Of a stretch of DNA of 12,528 bases, positions 1 to 7,493 are shown piece by piece (within the stretch, counting starts at the first letter, position 1; each line of letters starts with the position of its first letter). The stretch lies in NCBI GenBank assembly GCA_934101115.1, contig CAKOPW010000029.1, positions 1-12,528 on the forward strand, given 5' to 3'. The notes beneath the pieces were generated by a model. That model searched no databases and had not been told where the DNA came from. It saw only the letters and a list, made by a program, of their open reading frames with translations. This DNA is from an uncultured Bacilli bacterium. Lineage in GTDB: Bacteria > Bacillota_I > Bacilli_A > RF39 > UBA660. The position numbers and the translations under genes are program-made.

Positions 1-47
1 GCCTTCTAAGCGAATGGTCACGTGTTCGAATCACGTCGTGGACACCA
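1..47 (+). tRNA. tRNA-Arg(TCT), 3' part only
   Basis: The window opens inside a tRNA. Visible are the anticodon loop CTTCTAA (3-9) with anticodon TCT at 5-7, the 3' side of the anticodon stem, a T arm with stem ACGTG/CACGT (20-24 and 32-36) around loop TTCGAAT, the 3' acceptor strand CGTGGAC (37-43), discriminator A44 and an encoded CCA (45-47). TCT decodes AGA, so this is an arginine tRNA. The 5' acceptor strand and D arm lie upstream of the window. Confidence 0.93.
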
Positions 48-60
48 TCTTATGTCTATA

Positions 61-85
61 AAGCACGAAATATCGTGCTTTTTTT
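61..85 (+). terminator. Rho-independent terminator after tRNA-Arg
   Basis: The inverted repeat AAGCACGA (61-68) and TCGTGCTT (73-80) forms an 8-bp perfect stem with loop AATA, followed directly by a T run to 85. It lies 13 nt past the tRNA CCA end, as expected for a tRNA transcription unit. Confidence 0.92.
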
Positions 86-204
86 ATGAGTTCTCTACGA
101 TAATAAATATCAAAAAAATTAAACTGAACAAAGTTTAAATACATACTTTATTTTTATAATTTATGCTTTTTGATTGAATGATTATCAATTTTACTATTTT
201 TTCG

Positions 205-233
205 TTGTTAAAGTAAATAATTTATAATATAAT
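205..233 (+). promoter_or_regulatory. Sigma-70-type promoter for the 281-1683 pair
   Basis: TTGTTA (205-210) and TATAAT (228-233) are separated by 17 nt. The predicted start near 240 gives a leader of about 40 nt to the ATG at 281. An inverted repeat TTAAACT/AGTTTAA (119-125 and 132-138) lies further upstream without a T run, so it is not a terminator; whether it binds a regulator is unknown. Confidence 0.7.
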
Positions 234-280
234 TTTAATAGGGATTGGCTATTTTGAAATTTATTGTTTAAGAGGTAGTT

Positions 281-928
281 ATGTTAGAGAATAAGAATAA
301 TATTAGAAGAAATCTATTTGAAGAAATAAGAGAAATACAAAATCTAAGCGATGAAGAAAAAGATTATCTAAAATATTTGCTCAGTTTAAAAGAAAATGCT
401 TTAAAGAGTATGACGTTATCTATGACTGAAGATGATCCTATATATCAGCAAATAGTTCATTTTAATATTTATTTTTATATATATAAATTATATAAAAAAT
501 TAGTAAGAAAATATGGTTTAAACCTTTCTGAATGCGAAATTGAATCGCAAGAAAACTCCTTAAAAATATTTATGGAGAGATTATATCCGGAAAAAATTTC
601 TCAAACTAAAACGAGTTTTCCTTTAATAGAGTACTTTAGAAATCCTGACACAGGTGAAATTACTCTTAATTTATATGATGCTTTTCAAGATTCAGATGAC
701 TTTAATGCTGGTTTATCAAGTAAAGATATGAGAAATTCTGAATTTCAAGTAGAAATATTAAACTATTTTAATTATCTTTTTCAAAGGTCAATTGATTGTT
801 CAGATGGAGAATATGAGCTTGCTAAAAGCGGATATTTTCATAAAAATGCTGTTGGACTTGGAAAACTATATGTGCTAAAAAAAGCCGAAAATATAACAAT
901 AAATAGAGTTGTTGAAAGAATTGAATAA
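281..928 (+). CDS. Unrecognised cytosolic protein, 215 aa
   Basis: I do not recognise this family. The ATG at 281 follows AGAGG (271-275) at a suitable distance, so the start is well supported. The N-terminal ~55 residues are highly charged and read as helix (a NIRRNLFEEIREIQ stretch, then DEEKDYLKYLL). The segment near residues 60-78 is rich in Tyr, Ile and Phe but interrupted by Lys and His, so it is more likely a buried helix than a membrane span. No signal peptide, Cys cluster or known catalytic motif is visible. It is the first gene after the promoter at 205-233, and the kinase-fold gene at 949 follows 20 nt later, so the two are probably co-transcribed. A function related to that kinase-like protein is possible but is only inferred from position. 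Confidence 0.75.
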   Translation: MLENKNNIRRNLFEEIREIQNLSDEEKDYLKYLLSLKENALKSMTLSMTEDDPIYQQIVHFNIYFYIYKLYKKLVRKYGLNLSECEIESQENSLKIFMERLYPEKISQTKTSFPLIEYFRNPDTGEITLNLYDAFQDSDDFNAGLSSKDMRNSEFQVEILNYFNYLFQRSIDCSDGEYELAKSGYFHKNAVGLGKLYVLKKAENITINRVVERIE

Positions 929-948
929 TAGTAGTAACAGGTGGTTTT

Positions 949-1683
949 ATGTATGTAAATAAATCATTTGAATTTTTATCCGTTAAAGAAGAAAATTTTA
1001 TTAATCATGGAGAATGTGGAACAATTTTTTCTACCGATGATGATAAAATTATAAAAACATACTTTGATGAAACTTCAGAAATGTGCAAATTAAATGATGA
1101 TACTTTTTTAATTCTTAAGAAAATAAGAAATCAACATTTTGTTGAACTTTATGATGTGTATACAACACTTGCTCATTATAAGGCTTATAAAAAAGGCAAA
1201 AGTGAATTTTTGGTTGATGCCTATACGGCAAAACGTTATTATGGGACTGAAAGAAGTATGCTAAGAGATTCTAAGGAATATTTGCTTACAAATATTCGTG
1301 AATTAGAAGAACTAATTCATGAATTATCATATTCTGCAATATTAGTTGGAGATCTTTCAGCGGAAAATACCATATTTACAGATTCACATATGATTCTTGT
1401 TGATCCAGATTTATTTTCTCATTCTACATTTTCCTTTAAAGAAAATATAAGAGAAAACATAACTGCATTTTTGGATTATATTGCTTTTTTATTTATAGAA
1501 GAATTAATAGATATAGAGAAAATTGAGGGAAAAGATTATTCCAAATTAAAAAAGAAAATTTATATTGAAAGTGTAAGAACTAGAAAAAACTTTATTGATG
1601 GTGAAAAAAGCATTACAGATGGATTTTCTAAAGCTTTGAGATTTCATAAAAGCCCAATAGAATTCTTTACTAAAGGAGAGTAG
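949..1683 (+). CDS. Divergent protein-kinase-fold protein
   Basis: This 244-aa protein shows the landmarks of the protein-kinase or small-molecule-kinase fold in compressed form. There is a Gly-containing loop with G21 and G24 (HGECGTIF), a candidate ATP-anchoring Lys36 in DKIIKTYF, and acidic residues (E41, E44) that could be the helix-C Glu. A catalytic-loop-like GDLSAEN has Asp135 and Asn140, and a metal-binding DPD (152-154) stands where DFG is expected. All key polar residues are kept, so it may be active. It is shorter than typical Ser/Thr kinases and has no transmembrane or PASTA segment. It starts at ATG 949 behind AGGTGG (939-944), 20 nt after the upstream gene. The substrate is unknown and sequence alone does not separate a protein kinase from a phosphotransferase. 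Confidence 0.7.
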   Translation: MYVNKSFEFLSVKEENFINHGECGTIFSTDDDKIIKTYFDETSEMCKLNDDTFLILKKIRNQHFVELYDVYTTLAHYKAYKKGKSEFLVDAYTAKRYYGTERSMLRDSKEYLLTNIRELEELIHELSYSAILVGDLSAENTIFTDSHMILVDPDLFSHSTFSFKENIRENITAFLDYIAFLFIEELIDIEKIEGKDYSKLKKKIYIESVRTRKNFIDGEKSITDGFSKALRFHKSPIEFFTKGE

Positions 1684-1684
1684 T

Positions 1685-1713
1685 AAACTATTCTTTTTTT
1701 TATAGTTTTTTTT
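1685..1713 (+). terminator. Terminator after the kinase-fold gene
   Basis: AAACTAT (1685-1691) pairs with ATAGTTT (1702-1708) and T residues continue to 1713. The 10-nt loop is itself T-rich. The stem is AT-rich and so of moderate strength, but it starts just 2 nt after the stop codon. Confidence 0.6.
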
Positions 1714-1754
1714 CTCTCATTAGTGTATAATAATCATAGAATAGGGATGATTTA

Positions 1755-2891
1755 ATGGAAACAATAATTATTGGAAAACCAGCCGTAAACGTTTATTTAC
1801 CTTTACAAGAATTTCCAAATGAGGGTGATGTATTTCATATAAATACTAAATATGAAAGTGTGGGTAATGTTGGTGCAACAAGTTCATGTTTGCTTGCTAA
1901 ATATGGACTAAAAAATCATTTTACTGGAGTAGTTGGAAGCGATGCATATGCTGAAAAAATTAGAAACACTTTTAAAGAATATGGAATAGATACTAAATAC
2001 ATCGAAACTAATTATGAAAAGGGAACTGTTGTAAACTATATGATTTTAAATGCTAAAAATGGTGTAACAACTAAAGTTTTATATAATGATCCAGAAAATC
2101 AATTAGTTAAATATAAATATGACTTTATACCTAATTTTGCAATCATAGATGGAACTGATTTTGCTGGTGCATATGCCCTTTTAAATAATACGGCTAACTG
2201 TCAAACATTGTTTTATGCTCGTTTTGGAGATAAAGATACAATTAATCTATCTAAAAGATGTACTTATGTAGTTTGTACTCAAGTTTTTGCAGAAATGATG
2301 AGTAAAGAAACTATTGATGATTCTCAAGCAAGTTGTATTAACCTTTATCAAAGATTAGTTGATATATCAGGTAAAAGTAATTATATAATCATACTAAAAA
2401 ATCATAAGATTTTATATTGTGTCGATGGAAAAGTAAAATTAGTTCCTGAAATGAAAATGAATGTAGTAGATTACTCAAGTTTTGATTCGATATTTGTCGG
2501 ATCTCTTGCATTTGCCTTAATTAGAAACATTAATTTGGATGATGCTATTAAATTTGCTGATACAGCTGCTTCAATTTCTATAGGGAAAATTGGTGAGGTA
2601 GATTCTATACCAGAGTTGATGGAAGTTTTAGAAAACTCAGGATTAAAGGAAAAATTTGGTATAGTTGAAAATGAACAAAAACAAGCAGTACCAGAAACTA
2701 TTGAACCAATTCATTCATCAGAAGTTGAAAATAATATTGTAACTAATCATACTCCTGAAGTTCCAGTCAATGAAGTAAATCAAAACGTTGCTTTTGGAGA
2801 GATGAATCAACAACAACCAATTCAAGAAGAAAAACAACCGGAGAAACCTGAAGTTCACGAAACAAATATCTTTGACGAATATAATGTATAA
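1755..2891 (+). CDS. PfkB/ribokinase-like protein with degenerate active site and disordered tail
   Basis: Residues 1-295 have the ribokinase/PfkB fold pattern: an opening beta strand METIIIGKPAVN, a Gly/Asn motif (VGNVGATSS, 37-44), FTGVVGSDAYAEKI (56-69) and a C-terminal core near 239-276. PfkB enzymes carry a DTxGAGDxF signature with an anion hole and catalytic Asp. Here the aligned stretch is DYSSFDSIF (239-247), so the GAGD Asp falls on Ser245 and the glycines are lost; a one-residue slip could place Asp244 there. This suggests a pseudokinase or a changed chemistry. Residues ~303-378 are a Glu/Gln/Pro/Asn-rich tail, probably disordered and not part of a normal PfkB enzyme. The start ATG follows AGGGATGA. 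A TATAAT at 1726-1731 may be its -10. The Smr gene overlaps its end and obg follows, so the three likely form one operon. Confidence 0.8.
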   Translation: METIIIGKPAVNVYLPLQEFPNEGDVFHINTKYESVGNVGATSSCLLAKYGLKNHFTGVVGSDAYAEKIRNTFKEYGIDTKYIETNYEKGTVVNYMILNAKNGVTTKVLYNDPENQLVKYKYDFIPNFAIIDGTDFAGAYALLNNTANCQTLFYARFGDKDTINLSKRCTYVVCTQVFAEMMSKETIDDSQASCINLYQRLVDISGKSNYIIILKNHKILYCVDGKVKLVPEMKMNVVDYSSFDSIFVGSLAFALIRNINLDDAIKFADTAASISIGKIGEVDSIPELMEVLENSGLKEKFGIVENEQKQAVPETIEPIHSSEVENNIVTNHTPEVPVNEVNQNVAFGEMNQQQPIQEEKQPEKPEVHETNIFDEYNV

Positions 2892-3156
2892 ACAATTTGA
2901 TCCATTTTTAGATATTTTACCAAGTCTTGATGTTCATGGTTTAACTGATGATACAGTCATGACCTTTGTTAATGATTTTATATATGAAAATTATCGTTTA
3001 GGAAAAGAAAAAGTTTGTGTTATTCATGGAAAAGGTGCTGGGATTTTAAGAAAAAGAATCCATAATGATTTAAAAAGAAACAAGTATGTTAAGGATTTTT
3101 ACTTGTATAATATGAATATTGGTTGTACAATAATTGAACTAAAAAAGGAGGTTTAG
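2884..3156 (+). CDS. Stand-alone Smr-domain protein
   Basis: This ~90-aa protein is essentially one Smr domain, the nuclease or nucleic-acid-binding module usually found at the C-terminus of MutS2. Diagnostic motifs are LDVHG near residue 14 and HGKGAGILR near residue 49, followed by the family's closing strand IGCTIIEL. Stand-alone Smr proteins are known, and some Smr domains cleave RNA or DNA; the substrate here is unknown. I take ATG 2884, which overlaps the PfkB-like stop codon by 8 nt; an in-frame TTG at 2872 would add four residues. No convincing ribosome site precedes either, so translation is probably coupled to the upstream gene. The stop is 2 nt before the obg start, and its last codons contain the obg ribosome site. 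Confidence 0.85.
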   Translation: MYKQFDPFLDILPSLDVHGLTDDTVMTFVNDFIYENYRLGKEKVCVIHGKGAGILRKRIHNDLKRNKYVKDFYLYNMNIGCTIIELKKEV

Positions 3157-3158
3157 GT

Positions 3159-4436
3159 ATGTTTCAAGATGAAGTAAAAATAAAAGTAATTGCTGGAAAA
3201 GGTGGAGATGGTTGTACTTCTTTTCGCCGTGAGAAATTTGTTGAAATGGGTGGACCAAACGGAGGAAATGGTGGAAAAGGCGCAAGTATTATTTTTAAAA
3301 CTGATCCAGGCTTAAGAACTTTAATTGATTTACATATGATGAAACAAATTAAAGGAGACAAAGGAACAAACGGAAAAGGTTCTAATAGAAATGGTGCAAA
3401 TACTGAAGATGTTTATGTAAGCGTTCCAATGGGTACAACTATATATGATGATGAAAACAATATAGTTCTAGCTGATTTAACAAAAGAAAATGAGGAATAT
3501 GTTGTTGCTCGTGGAGGAAGAGGCGGAAGAGGAAATCGTGCCTTTGCAACTCATGATAATCCAGCTCCAAGAATGAGTGAACTTGGTGAGCCAGGTGAAA
3601 GCTTAATTGTTAGATGCGAACTAAAAGTTTTAGCTGACGTTGGACTTGTTGGTATGCCATCTGTTGGAAAAAGTACTTTAATTTCGAATGTAAGTAATTG
3701 TAATGCCAAAATAGGGGCTTATCATTTTACAACTTTAAGTCCTAATCTTGGGGTAGTAAGAGCTAGAAATGGTAAAACATTTGTTATGGCTGATTTACCT
3801 GGGCTTATAGAGGGAGCTCATGAAGGTGTAGGCCTTGGTGATAAATTTTTAAGACATGCTATGCGTACTAAAGTAATTGCTCATGTACTTGATATGGGCG
3901 GAAGTGAAGGAAGAAACCCACTTGAAGACTATGAAATAATAAAAAATGAGCTTAGCTTATATGATGAAACCTTAAAAAACAAACCAAGTATTATTATTGC
4001 TAATAAGATGGATTTAGAAAATGCTAAGGATAATTTATCTAAATTTAAAGAAAAATATCCAAATGAAAAGATCTTTGAAATAAGCGCCTTAAATAAAGAA
4101 GGATTAAATGAGTTAATAGACTATTTACAAGAATTAGTAGAAAAATGCGATGAGGTCGTATTATATGATGAAAATCAATTAAAAGAAAGCCATGTTCTTT
4201 ATAAATTTAAAAACGAAAAACCATTTACTGTTAAACGTGAAAATGATGTTTGGGTATTAAGCGGTCATGATATTGAGACCTTATTTTATATGACTCGTTT
4301 CGACGAAGATGAATCTGTTGAAAGATTCGGACGTAAGCTTCGCGGTATGGGTGTTGAAGATGAACTTGAACGTATGGGTGCAAAACGTGGAGATGAAGTA
4401 AAAATTTTAGACTATATATTTATTTTCAAAGAGTAA
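3159..4436 (+). CDS. obg: GTPase Obg (CgtA)
   Basis: Obg is a large-subunit ribosome assembly and stress-linked GTPase acting in the cytosol. The 425-aa protein is full length. It has a Gly-rich Obg fold (1-157, with GGPNGGNGGKG and RGGRGGRGN), then a G domain with G1 GMPSVGKST (165-173), switch TTLSPNLGVV, G3 DLPGLIEGA (212-220), G4 NKMD (282-285) and G5 SAL (309-311), and a C-terminal OCT domain (~345-425, VWVLSGHDIE and GVEDELERMGAKRGDEV). The ATG is 2 nt after the Smr gene and has the ribosome site GGAGG (3147-3151). The gene neighbours differ from the rpmA-obg order common in Bacilli. No clear terminator follows, but a promoter begins at its stop codon. Confidence 0.98.
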   Translation: MFQDEVKIKVIAGKGGDGCTSFRREKFVEMGGPNGGNGGKGASIIFKTDPGLRTLIDLHMMKQIKGDKGTNGKGSNRNGANTEDVYVSVPMGTTIYDDENNIVLADLTKENEEYVVARGGRGGRGNRAFATHDNPAPRMSELGEPGESLIVRCELKVLADVGLVGMPSVGKSTLISNVSNCNAKIGAYHFTTLSPNLGVVRARNGKTFVMADLPGLIEGAHEGVGLGDKFLRHAMRTKVIAHVLDMGGSEGRNPLEDYEIIKNELSLYDETLKNKPSIIIANKMDLENAKDNLSKFKEKYPNEKIFEISALNKEGLNELIDYLQELVEKCDEVVLYDENQLKESHVLYKFKNEKPFTVKRENDVWVLSGHDIETLFYMTRFDEDESVERFGRKLRGMGVEDELERMGAKRGDEVKILDYIFIFKE

Positions 4437-4437
4437 T

Positions 4438-4467
4438 TTGCATATGCTTTATTAGGTATGTTATAAT
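4438..4467 (+). promoter_or_regulatory. Promoter for the two small helical genes
   Basis: TTGCAT (4438-4443), an 18-nt spacer, then TATAAT (4462-4467) preceded by TGT (4459-4461), an extended -10. The start would be near 4474, about 15 nt before the ATG at 4489. Confidence 0.75.
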
Positions 4468-4488
4468 ACATTTTATCGAGGGATGAAT

Positions 4489-4809
4489 ATGAATAATACG
4501 GAAGAACTAACTCTAGAGGATTCAATAGAAAACTGTGAACTTGAGCTTTTTGAAACAAATAAAAGAATAACAAAGGTAACGAAAATAATAGATACCTTGC
4601 AATCAATTTTACAGGGTTCTAAAAATTCACCTTTTACTTTACTTCGACAATTAGAATTTGCATTATTAGCTGCAGGTGAATATAAAGTACCAGCTACTTA
4701 TGGAGAAGCACTAAAGGTTTATATTGTAAGGTTAAATAATCTTGAAGCAAGAGTTGTTGAACTTCAAGAAAAATATGAAAATTTAACAATGGAGTCCTAT
4801 ACGAAATAA
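4489..4809 (+). CDS. Small helical (coiled-coil) protein, unrecognised
   Basis: About 106 residues, predicted mostly alpha-helical with a coiled-coil look: an N-terminal helix (IENCELELFETNKRITKVTK), a hydrophobic middle (LLRQLEFALLAAGEY) and a C-terminal heptad-like helix (LNNLEARVVELQEKYENL). No membrane span, Cys or catalytic motif is seen. I prefer ATG 4489 over ATG 4483 because the ribosome site AGGG (4479-4482) directly abuts 4483 but sits 6 nt from 4489. It has its own promoter and is followed after 1 nt by a similar-sized helical gene, so the two are surely translated together. The matching order of helices in the two suggests ancient duplication. Function unknown. Confidence 0.8.
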   Translation: MNNTEELTLEDSIENCELELFETNKRITKVTKIIDTLQSILQGSKNSPFTLLRQLEFALLAAGEYKVPATYGEALKVYIVRLNNLEARVVELQEKYENLTMESYTK

Positions 4810-4810
4810 T

Positions 4811-5122
4811 ATGACAAACGAAGAATACATTGAATATATTAATGAAGAACTTGATTATGAAATAACAAGATGTAGGAAAATTTGTGAATTACTTAATGCA
4901 ATAGTTTCTTTTGATGAAACTAAACGTAGTATAAGTGCTTATTTAAAAGCTTTAAAAATCCTCTTTTTAATGAAAAGTGCTGATGTTATCCTTAATTTAG
5001 ATGAACCATCTACTTGGATGAATTCAGTTGAAAATCAATTAAGAGAATCTAGAAAACGTATTGAAGAACTTTCAGCCAAGGCTGATATTGTCGAAAGAAA
5101 ACAAGGAAGAAAAAATCTATAA
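4811..5122 (+). CDS. Small helical (coiled-coil) protein, unrecognised
   Basis: This 103-aa protein starts 1 nt after the stop of the previous gene, consistent with coupled translation. It has an acidic N-terminal helix (NEEYIEYINEELDYEITRC), a central hydrophobic helix (AYLKALKILFLMKSADVIL) and a basic C-terminal coiled coil (QLRESRKRIEELSAKADIVER) ending in KQGRKNL. It shares with its neighbour the pattern of an IE...EL helix, a loop of about 14 residues, an LK/LE-rich helix and a final R..ELxxK helix, so the two may be diverged paralogues that pair as a heteromer. This is inferred from layout because direct identity is low. No known domain is recognised. Confidence 0.78.
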   Translation: MTNEEYIEYINEELDYEITRCRKICELLNAIVSFDETKRSISAYLKALKILFLMKSADVILNLDEPSTWMNSVENQLRESRKRIEELSAKADIVERKQGRKNL

Positions 5123-5145
5123 TTGTCAAATTTGTATAAAGAATT

Positions 5146-5169
5146 AACACACTTTGTTGTGTTTTTTTT
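5146..5169 (+). terminator. Terminator after the helical pair
   Basis: AACACA (5146-5151) pairs with TGTGTT (5158-5163) around a 6-nt loop, followed by T residues to 5169. The stem is short, but the placement 23 nt after the stop and the T run support it. Confidence 0.65.
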
Positions 5170-5209
5170 ATTGTTTTTTTATAATAAAGTATAGAATAAG
5201 GTGATGTAA

Positions 5210-7216
5210 GTGAAATTAACAGATGCGGAATTCAATAAAGAAAAAGCAAGACTTAAATATGTTGTCAACGAAATTGATAACCAATTAGGTGATGCTGGTA
5301 AAGAACTTTTTACTGAAGAAAAAGATTTAAAAGAATTTCAAAAAATGATGTGGGAAAACTCTCAAGAATTTGACTCTGGAGAAATGAATACATTCATCTA
5401 TGATAATGAAGTAAAAATAAATACTTTAGAAAGAAAAGCTGGACATTATCGTGTACTGGATAAGGTACGAAACAATCCTTATTTTGGTATGATTCGTTTT
5501 AATAATGAAGATATCTATATTGGAATTAAATCGGTTAAAAAAGATCTTGACTATTTGGTATATGATTGGCGTGCTCCTATATGTAGTATGTTTTATGATT
5601 ATGGACTTGGTAAATCTTCATATGAATCGCCTGATGGAATTGAAGTCGGTGATATTACAAGAAAAAGACAATATAAGATTGAAAATGCTGATTTAAAAGC
5701 TGTTTTTGATACCAATTTAAATATTGATGACGAAATGTTACAAGAAGTTTTAAGTCAAACGTCAAGTGACAAAATGAAAGACATTGTAAACACTATTCAA
5801 GTAGAACAAAATATGGTAATAAGAGATACAACAACTAAAAACATTATTGTTCAAGGTGTTGCTGGAAGTGGTAAAACTAGTGTTGCATTACATAGAATAG
5901 CATATCTTCTTTACAAAATGGAAAACTTAACAAGCAGTAATGTTTTAATTCTTTCTCCAAATAATGTTTTCACTGAATATATTTCTGATGTTTTACCTTC
6001 ATTAGGAGAAAAAAACACCTTAGAATCAACTTATCATAAATTGGTATCTAAGTTTATTTCCGAATACGAAAGAGTTGAGTCATATTCATCATTTGTTGAA
6101 AGATATTATAAAGATACAAGACAAGATAATGAACTTATTAAATTTAAATTAAGTGATGAAATAATTCCTTTAATTGAAGATTATTGCAAATATTTTACTA
6201 AAGCTAGTAGATTTTTAGATAATTTAGAGTATAAGAAAAAGGTTATTCCAATGAGTGAACTTAATGAATTATTATATAAAAGATATGATAATAAACCTTT
6301 ATTTGAAAGAGTAGATTTAATAGCAGAAAAAATAAATAATAGTTATTTTAAAGGAGCTAAAGGAGATTTTATTAAAATACGTTCACATCTACTAAAAATT
6401 GCTAATTTCACAAGTGACATGAAAAAAATATATAAAAACTTTTACGCTTCAGCTATTTTCTTAAACAGCTATAAGATGCCTTTTAGAGAAAATGAGCTAA
6501 AAAGAAACATTGATGCTAACGTCATAAATTATGATGATGCAACTATATTTATGTACATGAAATTCTTACTAACTGGTTTTCCTTATCAGGTATATGTAAG
6601 AGAAGTTATTATTGATGAAGCTCAGGATTATACGTATTTACAATATAAAATATTGCATAAGATATTTAAAAATGCTGGATTTACCATACTAGGTGATGTT
6701 AATCAATCAGTTAATCCTTTTTATAAACATGGTTCTCTTGAAGAATTACTTCCTATTTTTGATCAAAGAGAAACAAAGTATGTGGAACTAAATAAAACAT
6801 ATCGTTCTAGTCCAGAGATTATTGAATATGCAAATAAAGTTCTTAATTTGAACCAAACATCAGCGATTAGAAGAAGTTCAAATGCGCCTGTCATTAAAAG
6901 AAGTATGAAAGATCTTAAATACATAGGAAAAGATATCGTTTACCTAAAGAAAAAATATAAAAGTATCGCGATTATTACCAAAAGCATAGAGGAAGCTAAA
7001 ATCCTTATGAATGCTTTAAAGGATAAATATGATAAAATTTCTTTAATTGATATAAATACTGAAAAATTTAATAAACAATTGGTTGTAGCTCCCGCTTATG
7101 GTGTTAAAGGTCTTGAGTTTGATTCCGTAATAATAATAAATAATTTTGATTATGATAAATATTTATATTATGTTGCTGTAACTAGATGTCAACATGAATT
7201 AATTGTCTATGAGTAA
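5210..7216 (+). CDS. helD: HelD-like superfamily 1 helicase/ATPase
   Basis: HelD is a UvrD-like ATPase that binds RNA polymerase and frees it from DNA or stalled complexes. The 668-aa protein has the HelD plan. A coiled-coil N-terminus (~1-80) corresponds to the secondary-channel arm. DWRAPI (119-124) and YESPDG (138-143) are typical of the family's pre-ATPase region. Walker A is GVAGSGKT (216-223). A divergent insert (~270-460) follows. Walker B is IDEAQD (468-473), then LGDVNQS (494-500), TYRSSPE (530-536), GVKGLEFD (631-638) and VAVTRCQHEL (655-664). It is somewhat shorter than the ~770-aa B. subtilis protein. The start is GTG 5210, placed by AAGGTGAT (5199-5206). A TATAAT at 5180-5185 may be the -10. 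It seems to be a single-gene unit. Confidence 0.9.
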   Translation: MKLTDAEFNKEKARLKYVVNEIDNQLGDAGKELFTEEKDLKEFQKMMWENSQEFDSGEMNTFIYDNEVKINTLERKAGHYRVLDKVRNNPYFGMIRFNNEDIYIGIKSVKKDLDYLVYDWRAPICSMFYDYGLGKSSYESPDGIEVGDITRKRQYKIENADLKAVFDTNLNIDDEMLQEVLSQTSSDKMKDIVNTIQVEQNMVIRDTTTKNIIVQGVAGSGKTSVALHRIAYLLYKMENLTSSNVLILSPNNVFTEYISDVLPSLGEKNTLESTYHKLVSKFISEYERVESYSSFVERYYKDTRQDNELIKFKLSDEIIPLIEDYCKYFTKASRFLDNLEYKKKVIPMSELNELLYKRYDNKPLFERVDLIAEKINNSYFKGAKGDFIKIRSHLLKIANFTSDMKKIYKNFYASAIFLNSYKMPFRENELKRNIDANVINYDDATIFMYMKFLLTGFPYQVYVREVIIDEAQDYTYLQYKILHKIFKNAGFTILGDVNQSVNPFYKHGSLEELLPIFDQRETKYVELNKTYRSSPEIIEYANKVLNLNQTSAIRRSSNAPVIKRSMKDLKYIGKDIVYLKKKYKSIAIITKSIEEAKILMNALKDKYDKISLIDINTEKFNKQLVVAPAYGVKGLEFDSVIIINNFDYDKYLYYVAVTRCQHELIVYE

Positions 7217-7228
7217 AATTTGTTTTTC

Positions 7229-7257
7229 TTGTTAAAAAATACGTTTATTGATATAAT
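7229..7257 (+). promoter_or_regulatory. Promoter for yneF-yceD-rpmF
   Basis: TTGTTA (7229-7234), a 17-nt spacer and TATAAT (7252-7257), with an extended TGA at 7249-7251. It lies 25 nt before the first ATG of the cluster, and no terminator occurs until after rpmF. Confidence 0.82.
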
Positions 7258-7281
7258 TAAGTACGTAAAGGAGAGAAAAAT

Positions 7282-7491
7282 ATGTTACATGATATTTTAT
7301 TAGTATTATTTGGACTTATTATTGGTGCTTTAATTGGATTCTTTGCTTCAAGACATTTTATGCAAAAGTATTTTAAGAAAAATCCACCAATAAATGAAAA
7401 GATGATTGAAACTTTAATGACTAGTATGGGAAGAAAGCCTAATAGCAAACAAGTAAAACAAGTAATGCAACAAATGAATAGAGTTAAATAA
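7282..7491 (+). CDS. yneF: UPF0154/YneF-family small membrane protein
   Basis: The 69-aa protein has one N-terminal membrane helix (DILLVLFGLIIGALIGFFASRHF, roughly residues 4-26) and a basic cytoplasmic tail with the family-typical NPPINEKMIETLMTSMGRKP and ending KQVMQQMNR. This matches the UPF0154 (YneF) family of Firmicutes and Mollicutes, whose role is not established. ATG 7282 has the ribosome site AAGGAGAG. It is 2 nt from yceD and shares the promoter at 7229-7257. Confidence 0.88.
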   Translation: MLHDILLVLFGLIIGALIGFFASRHFMQKYFKKNPPINEKMIETLMTSMGRKPNSKQVKQVMQQMNRVK

Positions 7492-7493
7492 TT

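Noticed and set aside
3164..3361. Open frame on the - strand inside obg, Pro-rich.
   Set aside because: It is the antisense of the Gly-rich Obg fold; no ribosome site or independent support.
4412..4606. Open frame on the - strand across the obg end and the next gene.
   Set aside because: It overlaps a good + strand promoter and coding start and has no start signals of its own.
5505..5696. Second + strand frame within helD.
   Set aside because: It lies fully inside conserved HelD motifs in the real frame; no ribosome site.
7257..7448. Hydrophobic - strand frame opposite yneF.
   Set aside because: It is a mirror of the membrane helix codons of a recognised family.
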